A stretch of DNA of 64,000 nt from Balanoglossus misakiensis (taxonomy: Eukaryota > Hemichordata): the NCBI GenBank assembly GCA_040954595.2, contig CM082593.2, positions 11,160,001-11,224,000 on the forward strand, given 5' to 3'. The notes beneath the pieces are model-generated. The model saw only the letters and a program-made list of their open reading frames with translations, searched no databases and had not been told where the DNA came from. The position numbers and the translations under genes are program-made. Shown here in pieces: positions 1-10,290 of the stretch. The first letter of the stretch is position 1. Every line of letters begins with the position of its first letter.

Positions 1-369
1 AAGTGCTGGTAAGAAGTTGTCAAAAATAAACTGTGAAAATCAGTATCGTTCCGCATAAGTTTGAATTTGAAAGTGCCACGAAGATAGCTTTGCTGATGTC
101 CATAGTTTGCTCCCTTGATTTTTTTGGCCAGTTTTGTTGTAAGTCGCAACATGTTATGATGATATTGTATTGTCATGTAGGAGTAAGACAAGCTACCTAG
201 CAGATAAGTTATAAACAAGATAACTGCTTCACAAATAAATGGTTCACTTCTCTTGAGGCTTGGGAAAACTTGACAGTATAGGAAAATATAGAATTTTAAC
301 ATGTGATGATGACAATTTTCTATGGCTTTGTAGGAGTTAAAAATGTTCGGAGTTCCACTAGCAACTTAC

Positions 370-570
370 TTTTCTGAGTCATCGATACCTGTCCAGGATG
401 GAAGGGGTGATGTTACTGCAACACCATTCAAGTAAACTGCCACAATGCCTTCTTCAATTACCATGACAACATTATGCCACGAGTTGTCATCAACTGATAC
501 GGTTACACCATTTGTACTGACAGATAGACTTCTGTCCAGGACAAGAAGGGTACTATCAACTTGGGTTAAG
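370..570 (-). CDS. Internal exon encoding a LamG / concanavalin A-like domain segment
   Basis: The minus strand has a TTGGCAG acceptor before position 570, 201 nt of open frame (1 nt + 66 codons + 2 nt), and a perfect GTAAGT donor after position 370. The peptide contains NSWHNVVMVIEEGIVAVYLN, the W-H-x-V ... V-x-x-Y-x-N-G beta-strand pattern of LamG / Laminin_G_3 jelly-roll domains, which usually bind glycans or proteins outside the cell. The exon covers about the middle third of such a domain; the rest must lie in other exons. No adjoining exon with matching phase could be tied to it inside the window, so this is one piece of a gene running off the left edge. The exon assignment is strong; the domain family is by pattern only. 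Confidence 0.6.
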
Positions 571-805
571 CTGCCAAGAAATTCAAAACAGAGATTAGAC
601 ATAAATCGGTGCATCAGCTGGTACTTTTGGGAAATTATCACACTTTTTTCAAACTGCACCACCTTTAGCCCATACAGAAGTATGCACTGAACTATGTACA
701 AGTATTATGAACCCTAAGTATGAGTGCATATGCAAGTTTAAACCAGACAAATAATAAATCTTCGCCGCAAAGGAATATGGTCGCCACCGTGAGAAAATGC
801 AAAAT

Positions 806-1958
806 ACAATTAAAGTTGCAAGCAGCGTTGGCGGGGCACAAGCGGTTCCCATGGTAACAAGCAAATGCCAAGGCTGTATCTGCTGTGGATACCAAGATAT
901 TGGAAAGTAGGTCAAAGGTCACCTGAGGTCACCCCAAATTTGGGCAAAAAAATCAGACCCCATACTAGTCTAGGTCCAACAAAAACCAAACACCTAGCTC
1001 TATTGGTTCGCCTAGAATTAGGTATGCGCATAATTAATGAGGTCTTGTGTAAGACTCCATATCTGCTCCATCGGCCCTCCAAAAGCCAGGACTCTAACTG
1101 CTGTGGATGCTGAGATATGGGAAATTAGATCAAAGGTCATCCAAGGTCACCCAAAATTTGGGCATAAAATTTTGACCCCAGCGTGGGCCATGTCCAACTA
1201 AAACCAGACCTCTAGCCCTATTGGTTAGCCTGGAATTAGATATGCAGAAAAATGATGTTTCAGAAATAGGTCAAGGGTCATTGCCAAAATTACCAAAATA
1301 GTTGTGTCATGTCCTGGCAGCATTGGTACCCATGTCCACAAAATTCATGACTGTGGTGCTTTTACAAGAGGAGGTATGGGGATATGCATATATAATTAGT
1401 TGTTTTAAAACTGGGTCAAAGGTCATGTCAAAATTGCCCCGAAAAATTGTAACAACTTCCGGTCATATGATGACTCATATCCAAAAAAAAGAATTTACGT
1501 GCTGTCAACATTTTGGCTACAAAACAGAATTTTCATTTTTCAATGGTTTTCCGAAAATCCAACATGGCCGCCATAATGATCGACCAATCACAGTGCGCTT
1601 CGCAAACTTGATAAACATAGGTTAGGTGACCACATACCCCGAATCCTGTGACTTGGCAATCGCTGGTTCTGGAGAAGAAGATTTTTAAAGTTTTAAGTAG
1701 TTTTTCAGAAAAACAATTGTAGCAAAATGATGGACAGAAGGTAGGCTACCTGCACACCAAATTTGAACTCGATCGGCCCAGTAGTTTTTGAGAAGGACTC
1801 GTTTAACGATTGTCAGGAAATGCAATATGGCCGCCAGGTCACGTGACTAATTAAATATTCACGAGCCACTGCACGTCTACTCATTGGCCCCTATCACCCT
1901 ACCAAGTTTCAGCCCCCAAGGTGCAGCGGTTTTCAAGATCTACCTGGCCGAATTTCTC
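806..1958 (+). repeat. Interspersed repeat, copy 1
   Basis: It begins with AATTAAAGTTGCAAGCAGCG, a head found again at 1,983, and runs through shared blocks: GGTCAAAGGTCA words, a CCAATAT/CCAACATGGCCGCCATAAT block near 1,560, and TTCTGGAGAAGAAGATTTTT near 1,665. It ends with GCCGAATTTCTCGG at the GAA tract. No protein of its own is apparent; the short open frames are not conserved between copies. A (GAA)n 3-prime end resembles a retroposon tail, but I cannot name the family. Confidence 0.65.
909..921 (+). promoter_or_regulatory. DR1 nuclear-receptor-like site in repeat copy 1
   Basis: AGGTCA A AGGTCA is a perfect direct repeat with one-base spacing, the consensus for RXR/HNF4-type receptors. 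The same DR1 recurs at 2,136-2,148 and 2,424-2,436 in copy 2, with near versions at about 1,127 and 1,424. Binding is not shown; recurrence within the repeat family is visible. Confidence 0.35.
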
Positions 1959-1960
1959 GG

Positions 1961-1982
1961 AAGAAGAAGAAGAAGAAGAAGA
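1961..1982 (+). repeat. (GAA)n tract joining two repeat copies
   Basis: Seven or so GAA units lie between the 3-prime end of repeat copy 1 and the 5-prime head of copy 2, so the copies abut head to tail through the microsatellite. Confidence 0.85.
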
Positions 1983-2732
1983 ATTAAAGCTGCGAGCAGC
2001 ATTGTTGGGCCCAAGCGCTGATCTTGAATTATATATGCACAGTATGAATGAGAAGAAACAGAATTTTCTATCGGATGTATTATCTCATGACATAACAAGG
2101 ATGTGTGTATTTTTGCTGCTGAAATAGGGTGAAGTAGGTCAAAGGTCACCTGAGGTCACCCAACATTTGGGCAATTTTTTTTTACCCATACTTTTGACCC
2201 CAGAGTGGGCCATGTCCAACAAAAACCAAAACTCTAGCTCTATTGGTTCGCCTGTAATTAGGTATGTGCATAATTAATGAGGTCAGCAGAGGTCAAAGGG
2301 GTCATGAAAAGTAGCAAAATATTTTGATCACACACTAATCCACATTCATCAAAAACCAAACCCCTATAGGTTAGCCTGGAATTAGATATGCAGAAATAGC
2401 AGAAATAATAACGCGTGATAATTAGGTCAAAGGTCATGTGAAAAATCGCCAAAAAATTGTTATATATTTTGGTCACATGACGATTGATATCCATAAAAAG
2501 AATTTGTATGCTATCAATTTTTGGACTAGAAAAAGGAATTTCAATTTTTCTCTGTTTTTTACAAAATCCAATATGGCCGCCATAATCTTCGACCAATCAC
2601 AATGCTCTTTGCAAACTTGATAGACATCAGTGTAGTGACCATACTCCCCGAATCTTGCGACTCAGTCATCGCTCGTTCTGGAGAAGAAGATTTTTGGAGT
2701 TTAACTATGGTTTTACAAAAAAACAATAAACC
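1983..2732 (+). repeat. Interspersed repeat, copy 2, cut off on its right side
   Basis: It starts with TTAAAGCTGCGAGCAGC and follows copy 1 through the GGCCGCCATAAT and GAGAAGAAGATTTTT blocks. Similarity stops at about 2,732, where CCCGCTGTACCTCCGC, the end of the OB-fold-carrying family, begins. Copy 1 continues for about 240 bp past the equivalent point, so the foreign family interrupted copy 2. Confidence 0.65.
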
Positions 2733-2860
2733 CGCTGTACCTCCGCATGTCTCCACAAGAGCTAGGAGCTCAAAATCGAACGGACGCAGACCAGCGGTCT
2801 GTCAGGTGTAGTAACCGTAACACCAATAAAGGTAGGTTTTCATTGATTCTAATAGGTCTC
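2733..2860 (+). repeat. Left terminal segment of the OB-fold-carrying family
   Basis: CCCGCTGTACCTCCGCATG and the following GTCTCCACAAGAGCTAGG, then a GACCAGCGGTCTG palindrome, then GTAACCGTAACACC. The same segment recurs inverted at about 15,624-15,730 and 17,690-17,795 and direct at 17,364-17,475 and 19,434-19,531. It acts as a repeated terminus, with a TTAA next to it in every copy except this one. Confidence 0.7.
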
Positions 2861-3130
2861 CGTTCATCAACATTTCAAATATTCTCCATAATCCAGTAGT
2901 TGCCACTGTACTTGAATGAAATATTTCCTTTCAAACTTCCAAATGGTAACCGAATCTCAAATCGCAAATCTTTCCATTTTAATAACGAAGTCGGATGCCG
3001 AAATTACCAACTCACTTTTTCTATCGGACTCCATCATTCTAATACTTTACTTCAATGTTCAAAAATTGTGTAAAACAATATCCACTCTCAATCTATATTT
3101 CAGGTTTAACGGCGTAATGGCATCCCCGGC

Positions 3131-3383
3131 CTTTGCTCTATCATAGAGGCAAATGGTATTATCTCTTCCAGTGGAAAAGTTGCGGAGCTGTACGTATTCT
3201 CCCTTCTGTAATCTGTTCAGCCACTTCGGATTTTCTTTCCAGAATTTAAGTTCCAGAACGTTGCCATCGTGCTGCATACAAGGCACGCTAAACAGTTTCC
3301 CGTTGGCGGAATTCCGGATCTCGACATCCTCCATGACGCGCAATTTCACAGCCATGCCTTGGCTGGTTGCAGATGATGGAGCT
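3131..3383 (-). pseudogene. OB-fold gene exon 2 copy, inverted in place
   Basis: The minus strand reads the OB-fold exon seen intact at 21,639-21,908 (RNSANGKLFSVPC, ELKFWKENPKWLNRLQKGEY). The flanks are not inverted: on the left the plus strand still reads acceptor-side intron, exon start and GCATCCCCGG, and on the right it reads AAGGTATGTAACAATCGCACCCC, the normal donor side. Only the exon body has been flipped between its own splice-side flanks, so this copy cannot be spliced in frame in either direction. The reading frame itself remains open on the minus strand, which points to a fairly recent flip. Confidence 0.65.
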
Positions 3384-3818
3384 AAGGTATGTAACAATCG
3401 CACCCCGAAACGCCTGGGCCCTTTTTTGTGTGTAGTCATTATGGGTATGTTAACCTCCCATGTCCTACATTTTTAGAAATTTAGTATACAAAACTGGATG
3501 ACCGATTATGTTTTAGAGACCTTTCCCGAATCCACCTGAAGCCCAGTCGGAATGTCTTGGGATGTAACCTAAATTCAATATGGCCGCCTCCATGCGTTCA
3601 CTTGCATTTGAAAATACGTTGATTTTATCGTCGATTAGCGGTGTTTATTCTCAGTATCAATTTAAACGCGGCACTCGCTCACAAGTCATATTCTAGAAAG
3701 AAAGAAAAAATGATAGTTTCGAGTACAGATTACATGTATTTTAAAACGAGGTTTGGTAACAATGGTATCACTACTAAATGACTTACAATCGATGTTTTTA
3801 ATTGTCTTTGCACCACAG

Positions 3819-3990
3819 TATGAATCCGGTGATGGTAAATCGCATTCAACTTAGAAGGCATGGAGAAAGCGCAACTGATGGTAACTGGGATGCCAAACTG
3901 AAACTTTTGGGAGAGAAAACCTTGCCATGTATGGACGTGGGTGTCACAGTTAAACTTGGGTTAAATACTACAGCGACAACCGAAGTCCCG
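3819..3990 (+). pseudogene. OB-fold gene exon 3 copy, with internal deletion and stops
   Basis: It follows a good acceptor (TTTGCACCACAG) and matches the intact exon at 22,326-22,532: GEKTLPCMDVGVTVKLG and NTTATTEV are recognisable. The segment corresponding to GPLVINRYKTSST is missing, and reading the phase-0 frame from the acceptor meets stop codons, so this copy is decayed. The same deletion is in the copies at 11,953 and 13,991, so all three descend from one deleted ancestor. Confidence 0.65.
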
Positions 3991-4277
3991 TTGAGATATG
4001 ATATGTGGTAGTGCATGTCCACATGAGTGCCGTGTACTAGCCTCTCTCTCTGTAAATCCATCCAGGCTACTGCTTTCTGTACATTGGAGAGAAATGAGAA
4101 CAAGATGGTTAAATCATATTTTGTATAAGTTGGTGTTGATGAAAATAAGATGCATGTGAATTGTAGGACTGAAATGTTTCTGTAATGAATACTAAATTAA
4201 AAGTTCACAACTTGCATGCAGATAGTAAGTGCTGGGGAAGTTGCAGGGTGGAGATTGCTTTGGTTTAGTTAACTTAC

Positions 4278-4424
4278 TCAATCTTTGTGACTGTTGCATT
4301 TCTTGATTGATAGAGTAGTGTACATGCATTGGCAGGTTTTCTAATATGGCCTCCTCTGTACCCAAGGTCTGGCATAAGGTGGGACACTGTAAGTATTTGC
4401 CGTCTGACACAGAAGATGCCACTT
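4278..4424 (-). CDS. Possible exon 5 of the OB-fold gene
   Basis: The minus strand has a strong pyrimidine tract and TTCTAG acceptor before 4,424 and a GTAAGT donor after 4,278, enclosing 147 nt. Splicing from the exon at 4,534-4,598 gives a phase match and an open peptide containing GYRGGHIRKPANACTLLYQS. A second open frame across the same bases (DGKYLQCPTLCQTLG, ENLPMHVHYSINQ) looks more protein-like but is out of phase, so a small indel may have shifted the exon. I do not recognise either as a domain. Its nearest context is the exon just upstream on the same strand. Confidence 0.4.
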
Positions 4425-4533
4425 CTAGAAAAAAATAAAAAGGACAGAATGTGATTGGTAAGACACAGAGACGTGAACATGTACACAAAATGATAGGAAA
4501 TTGGTGGAAGCAAGTACTGCAGTTAATACTTAC

Positions 4534-4598
4534 TCATCTATGTCTATTCCCTCAAATATCCCTTCTACCATATCATCACCATTTGGTTCTTTTAACAC
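4534..4598 (-). CDS. Exon 4 of the OB-fold gene
   Basis: A 65-nt minus-strand exon lies between TTTTCCCTAAG and GTAAGT and encodes VLKEPNGDDMVEGIFEGIDI plus D. It is assigned to the OB-fold gene because degenerate copies at 11,706-11,776 and 13,744-13,814 sit just downstream, on the same strand, of OB exon 3 copies, and because exon 3 ends in phase 0 and this exon starts in phase 0. Here exon 3 (3,819-3,990) is on the opposite strand, so the locus has been rearranged. Confidence 0.5.
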
Positions 4599-4759
4599 CT
4601 TAGGGAAAAATTGAGAGTTACATTAGAAGCACCGACAATAGGAGGGGTGGGGGGTAAGGTTTGCAGAGAACAGGTTTTTTTTATGAACATTTGTGAAAAT
4701 CAGAAATTAGTGACATGTAGGATTTCAATTTTATGATGTAACATTGTTTTCTTTTCAAC

Positions 4760-5170
4760 ATCAGTTCTCTGAGTAAAAAGATGGCCATGTAAATTTTCTC
4801 TAAGTTTGTTAGAGAAATAAAGTACATGTACAACTTTAGTGTTTCACTAATTGAGTTTCAGTGTTCTTGTATTGTCTCCTTTGCCCCATGTCAACCTCAA
4901 AGTAAATATCAAATTTGCCATTTTTGACTTATTTGTCCTTGTAGTGGGCCACATAGCATTTTAGTGCAACTTATGAAAATCTGAAGAACCAAATGCCTAA
5001 TTTACCCACTCTGCACAGATTTATTTCAATGGTACTGACTTGATGATCGGTATAGCGCCCTCTGTGGTAGGGGGTGGGGGTTAACCTAGCCTTTATATGT
5101 TTATCCCTGTCCGGTTCCATTCCAATTGTATCTATGGTAACCTTATTATCAGCAGTAAATGCCACAATTG
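4760..5170 (+). repeat. Left copy of a 0.4-kb inverted block (partner 10,200-10,570)
   Basis: The stretch from CTCTGAGTAAAAAGATGG through TTGTCCTTGTAGTGGGCCAC and the TAGCGCCCTCTGTGGTAG block is repeated in reverse complement at 10,200-10,570. It contains no gene. A related divergent copy lies at about 5,330-5,480. Confidence 0.75.
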
Positions 5171-5582
5171 TAAAACAGCAATAATTTTAGTATCAAGCAC
5201 TCTGTGGAATTAAATATACCCTGTGTATTCTTTGTTTCCCATTAGTAATCATGCAACTTTGCCATTTTGGGCCTTCTGATTTGCTGTATGTGCTCACTAG
5301 TCCTTCCCAACGTCTCTGAATTAGAAGGCCATTGTCATTTGTATAGTGTAGACACATTTCATTTTAGTACAACTGATGAAAGTCTCGTGAAAAACCAAAT
5401 GCTTAATTTACCCACTGTGCAAAGATTATCTGAATGATATTGTGTTGATCGTCATATAGTATAGCGCCCTCTGCGATAGTATTTGGATGATTGTGCCAGG
5501 GAGAAGGGGGTACTGAGGGAGCAGATGCAGATGACAGCAAGGCATATCCACTGAACAATGAGACGGTACGTGTTGTCAGCAT

Positions 5583-5670
5583 TCAGGGAGAGTAAAAAGG
5601 GGAGCGCAAGAGACCAGGATGAAGAGACGAGCAGTATTGCATCATCTGTGGAAAAAAATGCCAAGAGAAG
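5583..5670 (+). other. Weak exon candidate with a GTAAGT donor
   Basis: The plus-strand frame reads ESKKGSARDQDEETSSIASS and ends in AGAAG/GTAAGT. The upstream acceptor is poor, and the reverse strand also offers an acceptor (TTTTTTTCCACAG) here, so the direction is unsure. The peptide is low-complexity and charged, with no recognisable domain. Confidence 0.2.
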
Positions 5671-5751
5671 GTAAGTGTGGAAGACAAGCACTTAAGGGTT
5701 ATAAACAAATGTTTTTTTGTGGACAGTTTTAGTATCAAGCATTGTGGAATT

Positions 5752-5789
5752 AAATATACACAGTGTGTGTTGTGTGTTAGATAGGTACA

Positions 5790-5823
<34 letters not shown>

Positions 5824-5979
5824 CATACATACATACATACATACATACATGCATGCATACATAGATACATAGATACATACATACATACATACATACATAC
5901 ATACATACATACATACATACATACATACATACATGCATGCATGTACCTATCTAACACACAACACACACTGTGTATATTT
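5752..5979. repeat. (TACA)n microsatellite inside a 38-bp perfect inverted repeat
   Basis: Positions 5,752-5,790 (AAATATACACAGTGTGTG ... TAGATAGGTACAT) are mirrored in reverse complement at 5,941-5,979. The enclosed 150 bp are TACA repeats with GCATGCATG interruptions. The whole forms a long hairpin. Long Met-Tyr-Val-Cys open frames across it are repeat artefacts. Confidence 0.9.
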
Positions 5980-6333
5980 GTTGGGCATTTTGGTTTTCTA
6001 CCACATATCTCAGTAGTTTCCATGCCATAGTGACTCTTCAGTTTTACATAATGATATCCAATATAACCCAATCTACTATTAATGCGATTTTTTTTTCATT
6101 TTGATTGTGGAAATGGTTAAAAATGAAAAACATCTGAATTTGTACTTTAATAAATATAAGCTATATAGTATTTTAAAATGGTCATAAATTTATGTTAACA
6201 TGGCAAAACATGTTTTAGTGTTTATGTATACTTGTTTAATATAGAGAAATAATTGTACAAATAAAATGACAACTTACTTTTGCTTTTAAAAATAATTAAA
6301 AATGGTAATGTTTCTTGAGATATACCAGGGTTT

Positions 6334-6549
6334 CTAGAATATAGAGGGCGCTGGCACGGGAACATTTGATGGTTGTCCCCAATACAACATTCTGGTATCA
6401 TGTTTTATCATCTGTGGACATTTGGCGGCGAAATCCAACAGGATGTGCATAACATCCCGAGAAGGTCTTCTCGTTGTATTGCTTCTTGAGATATTGAAAC
6501 TGTCTTGAATCCCAACGCGAATGTGATGGTGATGCGTATGTTGTTGCAC
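6334..6549 (-). other. Unrecognised 71-codon open frame
   Basis: An ATG-initiated minus-strand frame includes HTHHHHIR and AAKCPQMIKHDTRMLYWGQP and ends at a stop near the AGAGGGCGCTGG motif. Codon content looks less random than the surrounding AT-rich DNA, but there is no known domain and no clear splice sites. From 6,060 to 8,390 I see no other supported gene. Confidence 0.2.
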
Positions 6550-8392
6550 GTAGTCACATCCGAAAACGAATCAAGTGCTCTTGTTGTTCAGCAGCTGAAT
6601 ATAGGTTAGTGGGATATGTGTATATTCTCGTGGTTATTTTTAAATGAGTATAAATGACAGAATCGGTGGTTTGAACGTGTAAGAGTTGATGGTATTGGTT
6701 ATGTAGTTGTGTTTTATCCAATGGTAGTGTGATTTTAATTGTGTATGAGGCGATGGCAGTTTTGTCAGGCTTTTTTATTTTCGTGTCGAGCGACATCCAA
6801 TATGGCGGTTGTCGTTATATACTGAAAGAGTGTCGTTTGTATGCATGTTTTGGCAAATTGTATATATGTTAAGATGGTGAAGTTTGCTTGAAGGAATAGA
6901 AACATCAGAGGCTGGGTACATCGGAGTTTCTATTTCATTCCATACAAATTGAAATTAAGCTTATTTTTGGAGTGTATACAGGTACATATGATTATTTAGA
7001 AACGGTTTTAGGCAAGCGAATCTGCTGAATTCGGGCGATCGGTCTTGTATCGTGTGTATGAAACGTACAAGCAGTGGTAGGATATTATTTTGGGATGTGT
7101 ACTTCAATAGTTTCCATGTCTCTTATATGTATTTGTCAAAAAATAAACAGTAGTAAAAATGGATTGTATTTTCCATTATTTTTTCTGTTAATATTGTATG
7201 TTTACATGACCAAAAGCCTTAAGGTTTTCATTGGAATTTATATCAGGGTAATCAATTTGTTTTTGATAATTATTTGCTTCAAATATGGAACAATCTGTGT
7301 GAGTACATAACAGAAACATTGCTAGATAATTTGACATTTGAATTGTTCGTAAGAATGTGAGGACAAGCATAGAATTGGCCAAATTATGCTGGTGACCACT
7401 CTGTTTAGTGTGTATGCTTTCTATAGTCGTGACAGGCATGTTAAAAACATAGACAATGAAATCTGGTTGGAGCATGAAAAGTAGAGTTGACTTGTTAACA
7501 TATTTTGATGCCATGAAACCATTTTGTGGACAGGACAATTTATGTGACCAAGAATTGATTTTCTGAATATCACAAGGTTGATAGTGAATTCATTGTAATT
7601 TGTTGTCCTGTTTAAGTAGTGGGGTTATTGTAAAAATCATCATTCGCTATCTTGTACTTGGAGTGATGTCATCTCGACATTGATACATTATGGCTATTGA
7701 GAGGTGTGTGTTATGCAGGCAAGTGTATATCTTGATGTACTTGTTTAAATACACAATTATACTTAATGATTTAATTTAAAAGTTTTGTTTATTTTCTTGA
7801 CAGTTTTGGCTACCAAAGAGTTCTCAAGGTGAGTGTTGGTGTACATCAGTGCAAAGTATCATGTACAAACTAAGAGATCAACACACTCAAATGTGTATTG
7901 TGTCGTGTACGAATTAGTTTCGTAAATCATTTGTAGATAACGTGTTTAGTTTTGTGGTAAGTGACACTGAGGTTTCAGATCGGATAGGATGATTGTCCAG
8001 TGCCATGCATTGTGTGTTAACATGTGAAAGCACTAGCCTAATTTGTTTGAAATTTGGTATTCAGGGATGATGTAAGAAAAAATAATTTTAACAGTTCATA
8101 GAATCAGTGTTTATTAATACTTCAAAAAGGTATGTGACTTGAATGTGTGCAGTACATCATTGTGCTATGTGGTGTTAACACCATTGAATAGTGCCATTAC
8201 TTACAGCAATCTTACAGCAATGGCTTCAGTAAAACATTGAGTATGATTTGTGTGATTCCTGATACCCCTGTCTTGTCATTTGTGATGTTTTACTGTGTAC
8301 TTTTTGAAATAAAGAAACTGGTGTGTTAGTTGAATATGTCAGTGAGTGAATGTGCAATTGGACAGTGTGTTGGCAGTTAGTGGAGATAAAAA

Positions 8393-8466
8393 ATCCTCAT
8401 GGTGTAATGGTTAACACACTTGTCACTTTGTGATAAGAGATCCAGGTTCGATTCCTGGTGGGGATG
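8393..8466 (+). tRNA. tRNA-like gene or tRNA pseudogene, closest to tRNA-Gln(UUG)
   Basis: The acceptor stem ATCCTCA/TGGGGAT pairs over 7 bp with one G-T. The D arm GTG/CAC carries an A box (TGGTGTAATGGTT), and the T arm CCAGG-TTCGATT-CCTGG carries a perfect B box GGTTCGATTCC. Upstream sequence resembles metazoan tRNA-Gln. The anticodon arm (CTTGT...ATAAG) is two bases longer than the standard 17, so the anticodon cannot be placed with certainty. It could be a decayed gene or the head of a tRNA-derived SINE. There is no T-run terminator immediately after it. Confidence 0.45.
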
Positions 8467-8739
8467 ATGAAAAAAAGAGTCCATTAGCTGTGTGTTTGAG
8501 TATGAGTGTAATATATGTATGTACGTATTTATGCATGTATGTATGTAGCCAGCAAACATACAAAACATATTGTGTATATTCAATTCCATACAGTGTTTGA
8601 TAATAAATATGTTGCTGTTTTACAATTTGGCATTCACTGCTGATAATTAGGTTTCCATAGATACAAGCGGAATGCAATAGAAGAGGGATAACCATATACA
8701 TGTATAGAAAAGGTAGGTTACCCCTTCCCCTATAATCCA

Positions 8740-10290
8740 AATACTACCACAGAGGGTGCTATACTATATGATCATCAACTGAGTATCATTCAAATACTCT
8801 GTGCACAGTGGGTAAATACACATTTGTTTTTTTTAGGAGACTTTCATCAGTTGCAGTAAAATACAACGTGACTACACTATATACACCAATGAGAATGGCC
8901 ATGTAATTCAGAGAGTGCTTGATATTAAAACTGTTTCATAGTTGTGGCCTTTACTGCTGATAATTAGGATACCATAGATACAAGCCCAATGCAACATGAC
9001 AGGGATAAACATATGCAAAGACAAGATTTAACCCCACCTCCATAATCAAAATACTACCACAGAGGGCGCTATACTATATGACCATCAACTGAGTATCATT
9101 CAAATACTCTGTGCACAGTGGGTAAAGACACATTTGGTTTTTTAGGAGACTTTCATCAGTTGTAGTAAAATACAACGTGACTACACTATATACACCAATG
9201 AGAATGGCCATGTAATTCAGAGAGTGCTTGATATTAAAACTGTTTCATAGTTGTGGCCTTTACTGCTGATAATTAGGTTACCATAGATACAAGCCCAATG
9301 CAACATGACAGGGATAAACATATGCAAAGACAAGATTAAACCCCACCTCCATAATCAAAATACTACAGCAGAGGGCGCTATACTATATGACCATCAACTG
9401 AGTATCATTCAAATACTCTGTGCACAGTGGGTAAAGACACATTTGTTTTTTTAGGAGACTTTCATCAGTTGCAGTAAAATACAACGTGACTACACTATAT
9501 ACACCAATGAGAATGGCCGTGTAATTCAGAGAGTGCTTGATATTAAAACTGTTTCATAGTTGTGGCCTTTACTGCTGATAATTAGGTTACCATAGATACA
9601 AGCCCACTGCAACAGGACAGGGATAAACATATGCAAAGACAAGATTTAACCCCACCTCCATAATCAAAATACTACCACAGAGGGCGCTATACTATATGAC
9701 CATCAACTGAGTATCATTCAAATACTCTGTGCACAGTGGGTAAAGACACATTTGGTTTTTTAGGAGACTTTCATCAGTTGTAGTAAAATACAACGTGACT
9801 ACACTATATACACCAATGAGAATGGCCATGTAATTCAGAGAGTGCTTGATATTAAAACTGTTTCATAGTTGTGGCCTTTACTGCTGATAATTAGGTTACC
9901 ATAGATACAAGCCCAATGCAACATGACAGGGATAAACATATGCAAAGACAAGATTTAACCCCACCTCCATAATCAAAATACTACCACAGAGGGCGCTATA
10001 CTATATGACCATCAACTGAGTATCATTCAAATACTCTGTGCACAGTGGGTAAAGACACATTTGGTTTTTTAGGAGACTTTCACCAGTTGCAGTAAAATAC
10101 AACGTGACTACACTATATGCACCAATGAGAATGGCCGTGTAATTCAGAGTGCTTGATATTAAAACTGTTTCAAAGCTGTGGCCTTTACTGCTGATAATTA
10201 GGTTACCATAGATACAAGTGGAATGGAACCGGACAGGGATAAACATACAAAGGCTAGGTTACCCCCCCCCCCCAAATACTACCACAGAGG
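8740..10290 (+). repeat. Five tandem ~309-bp units
   Basis: The landmark AGAGGGCGCT or AGAGGGTGCT occurs at 8,751, 9,061, 9,370, 9,679, 9,988 and 10,286, a period of 309-310 bp with a last step of 298. Units share CATCAACTGAGTATCATTC, GACTTTCATCAGTTG and GATAATTAGGTTACC blocks and differ by few bases, so expansion was recent. No coding frame is conserved. Diverged single copies of the unit lie inverted at about 5,040 and 5,340-5,480. Confidence 0.9.

Noticed and set aside
3059-3439. A complete minus-strand gene of 126 codons
   Set aside because: The open frame is a flipped OB-fold exon plus intron sequence, without its own splice or start signals.
5583-6071. 162-codon Met-Tyr-Val-Cys frame on the minus strand
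   Set aside because: It is a translation of the TACA microsatellite.
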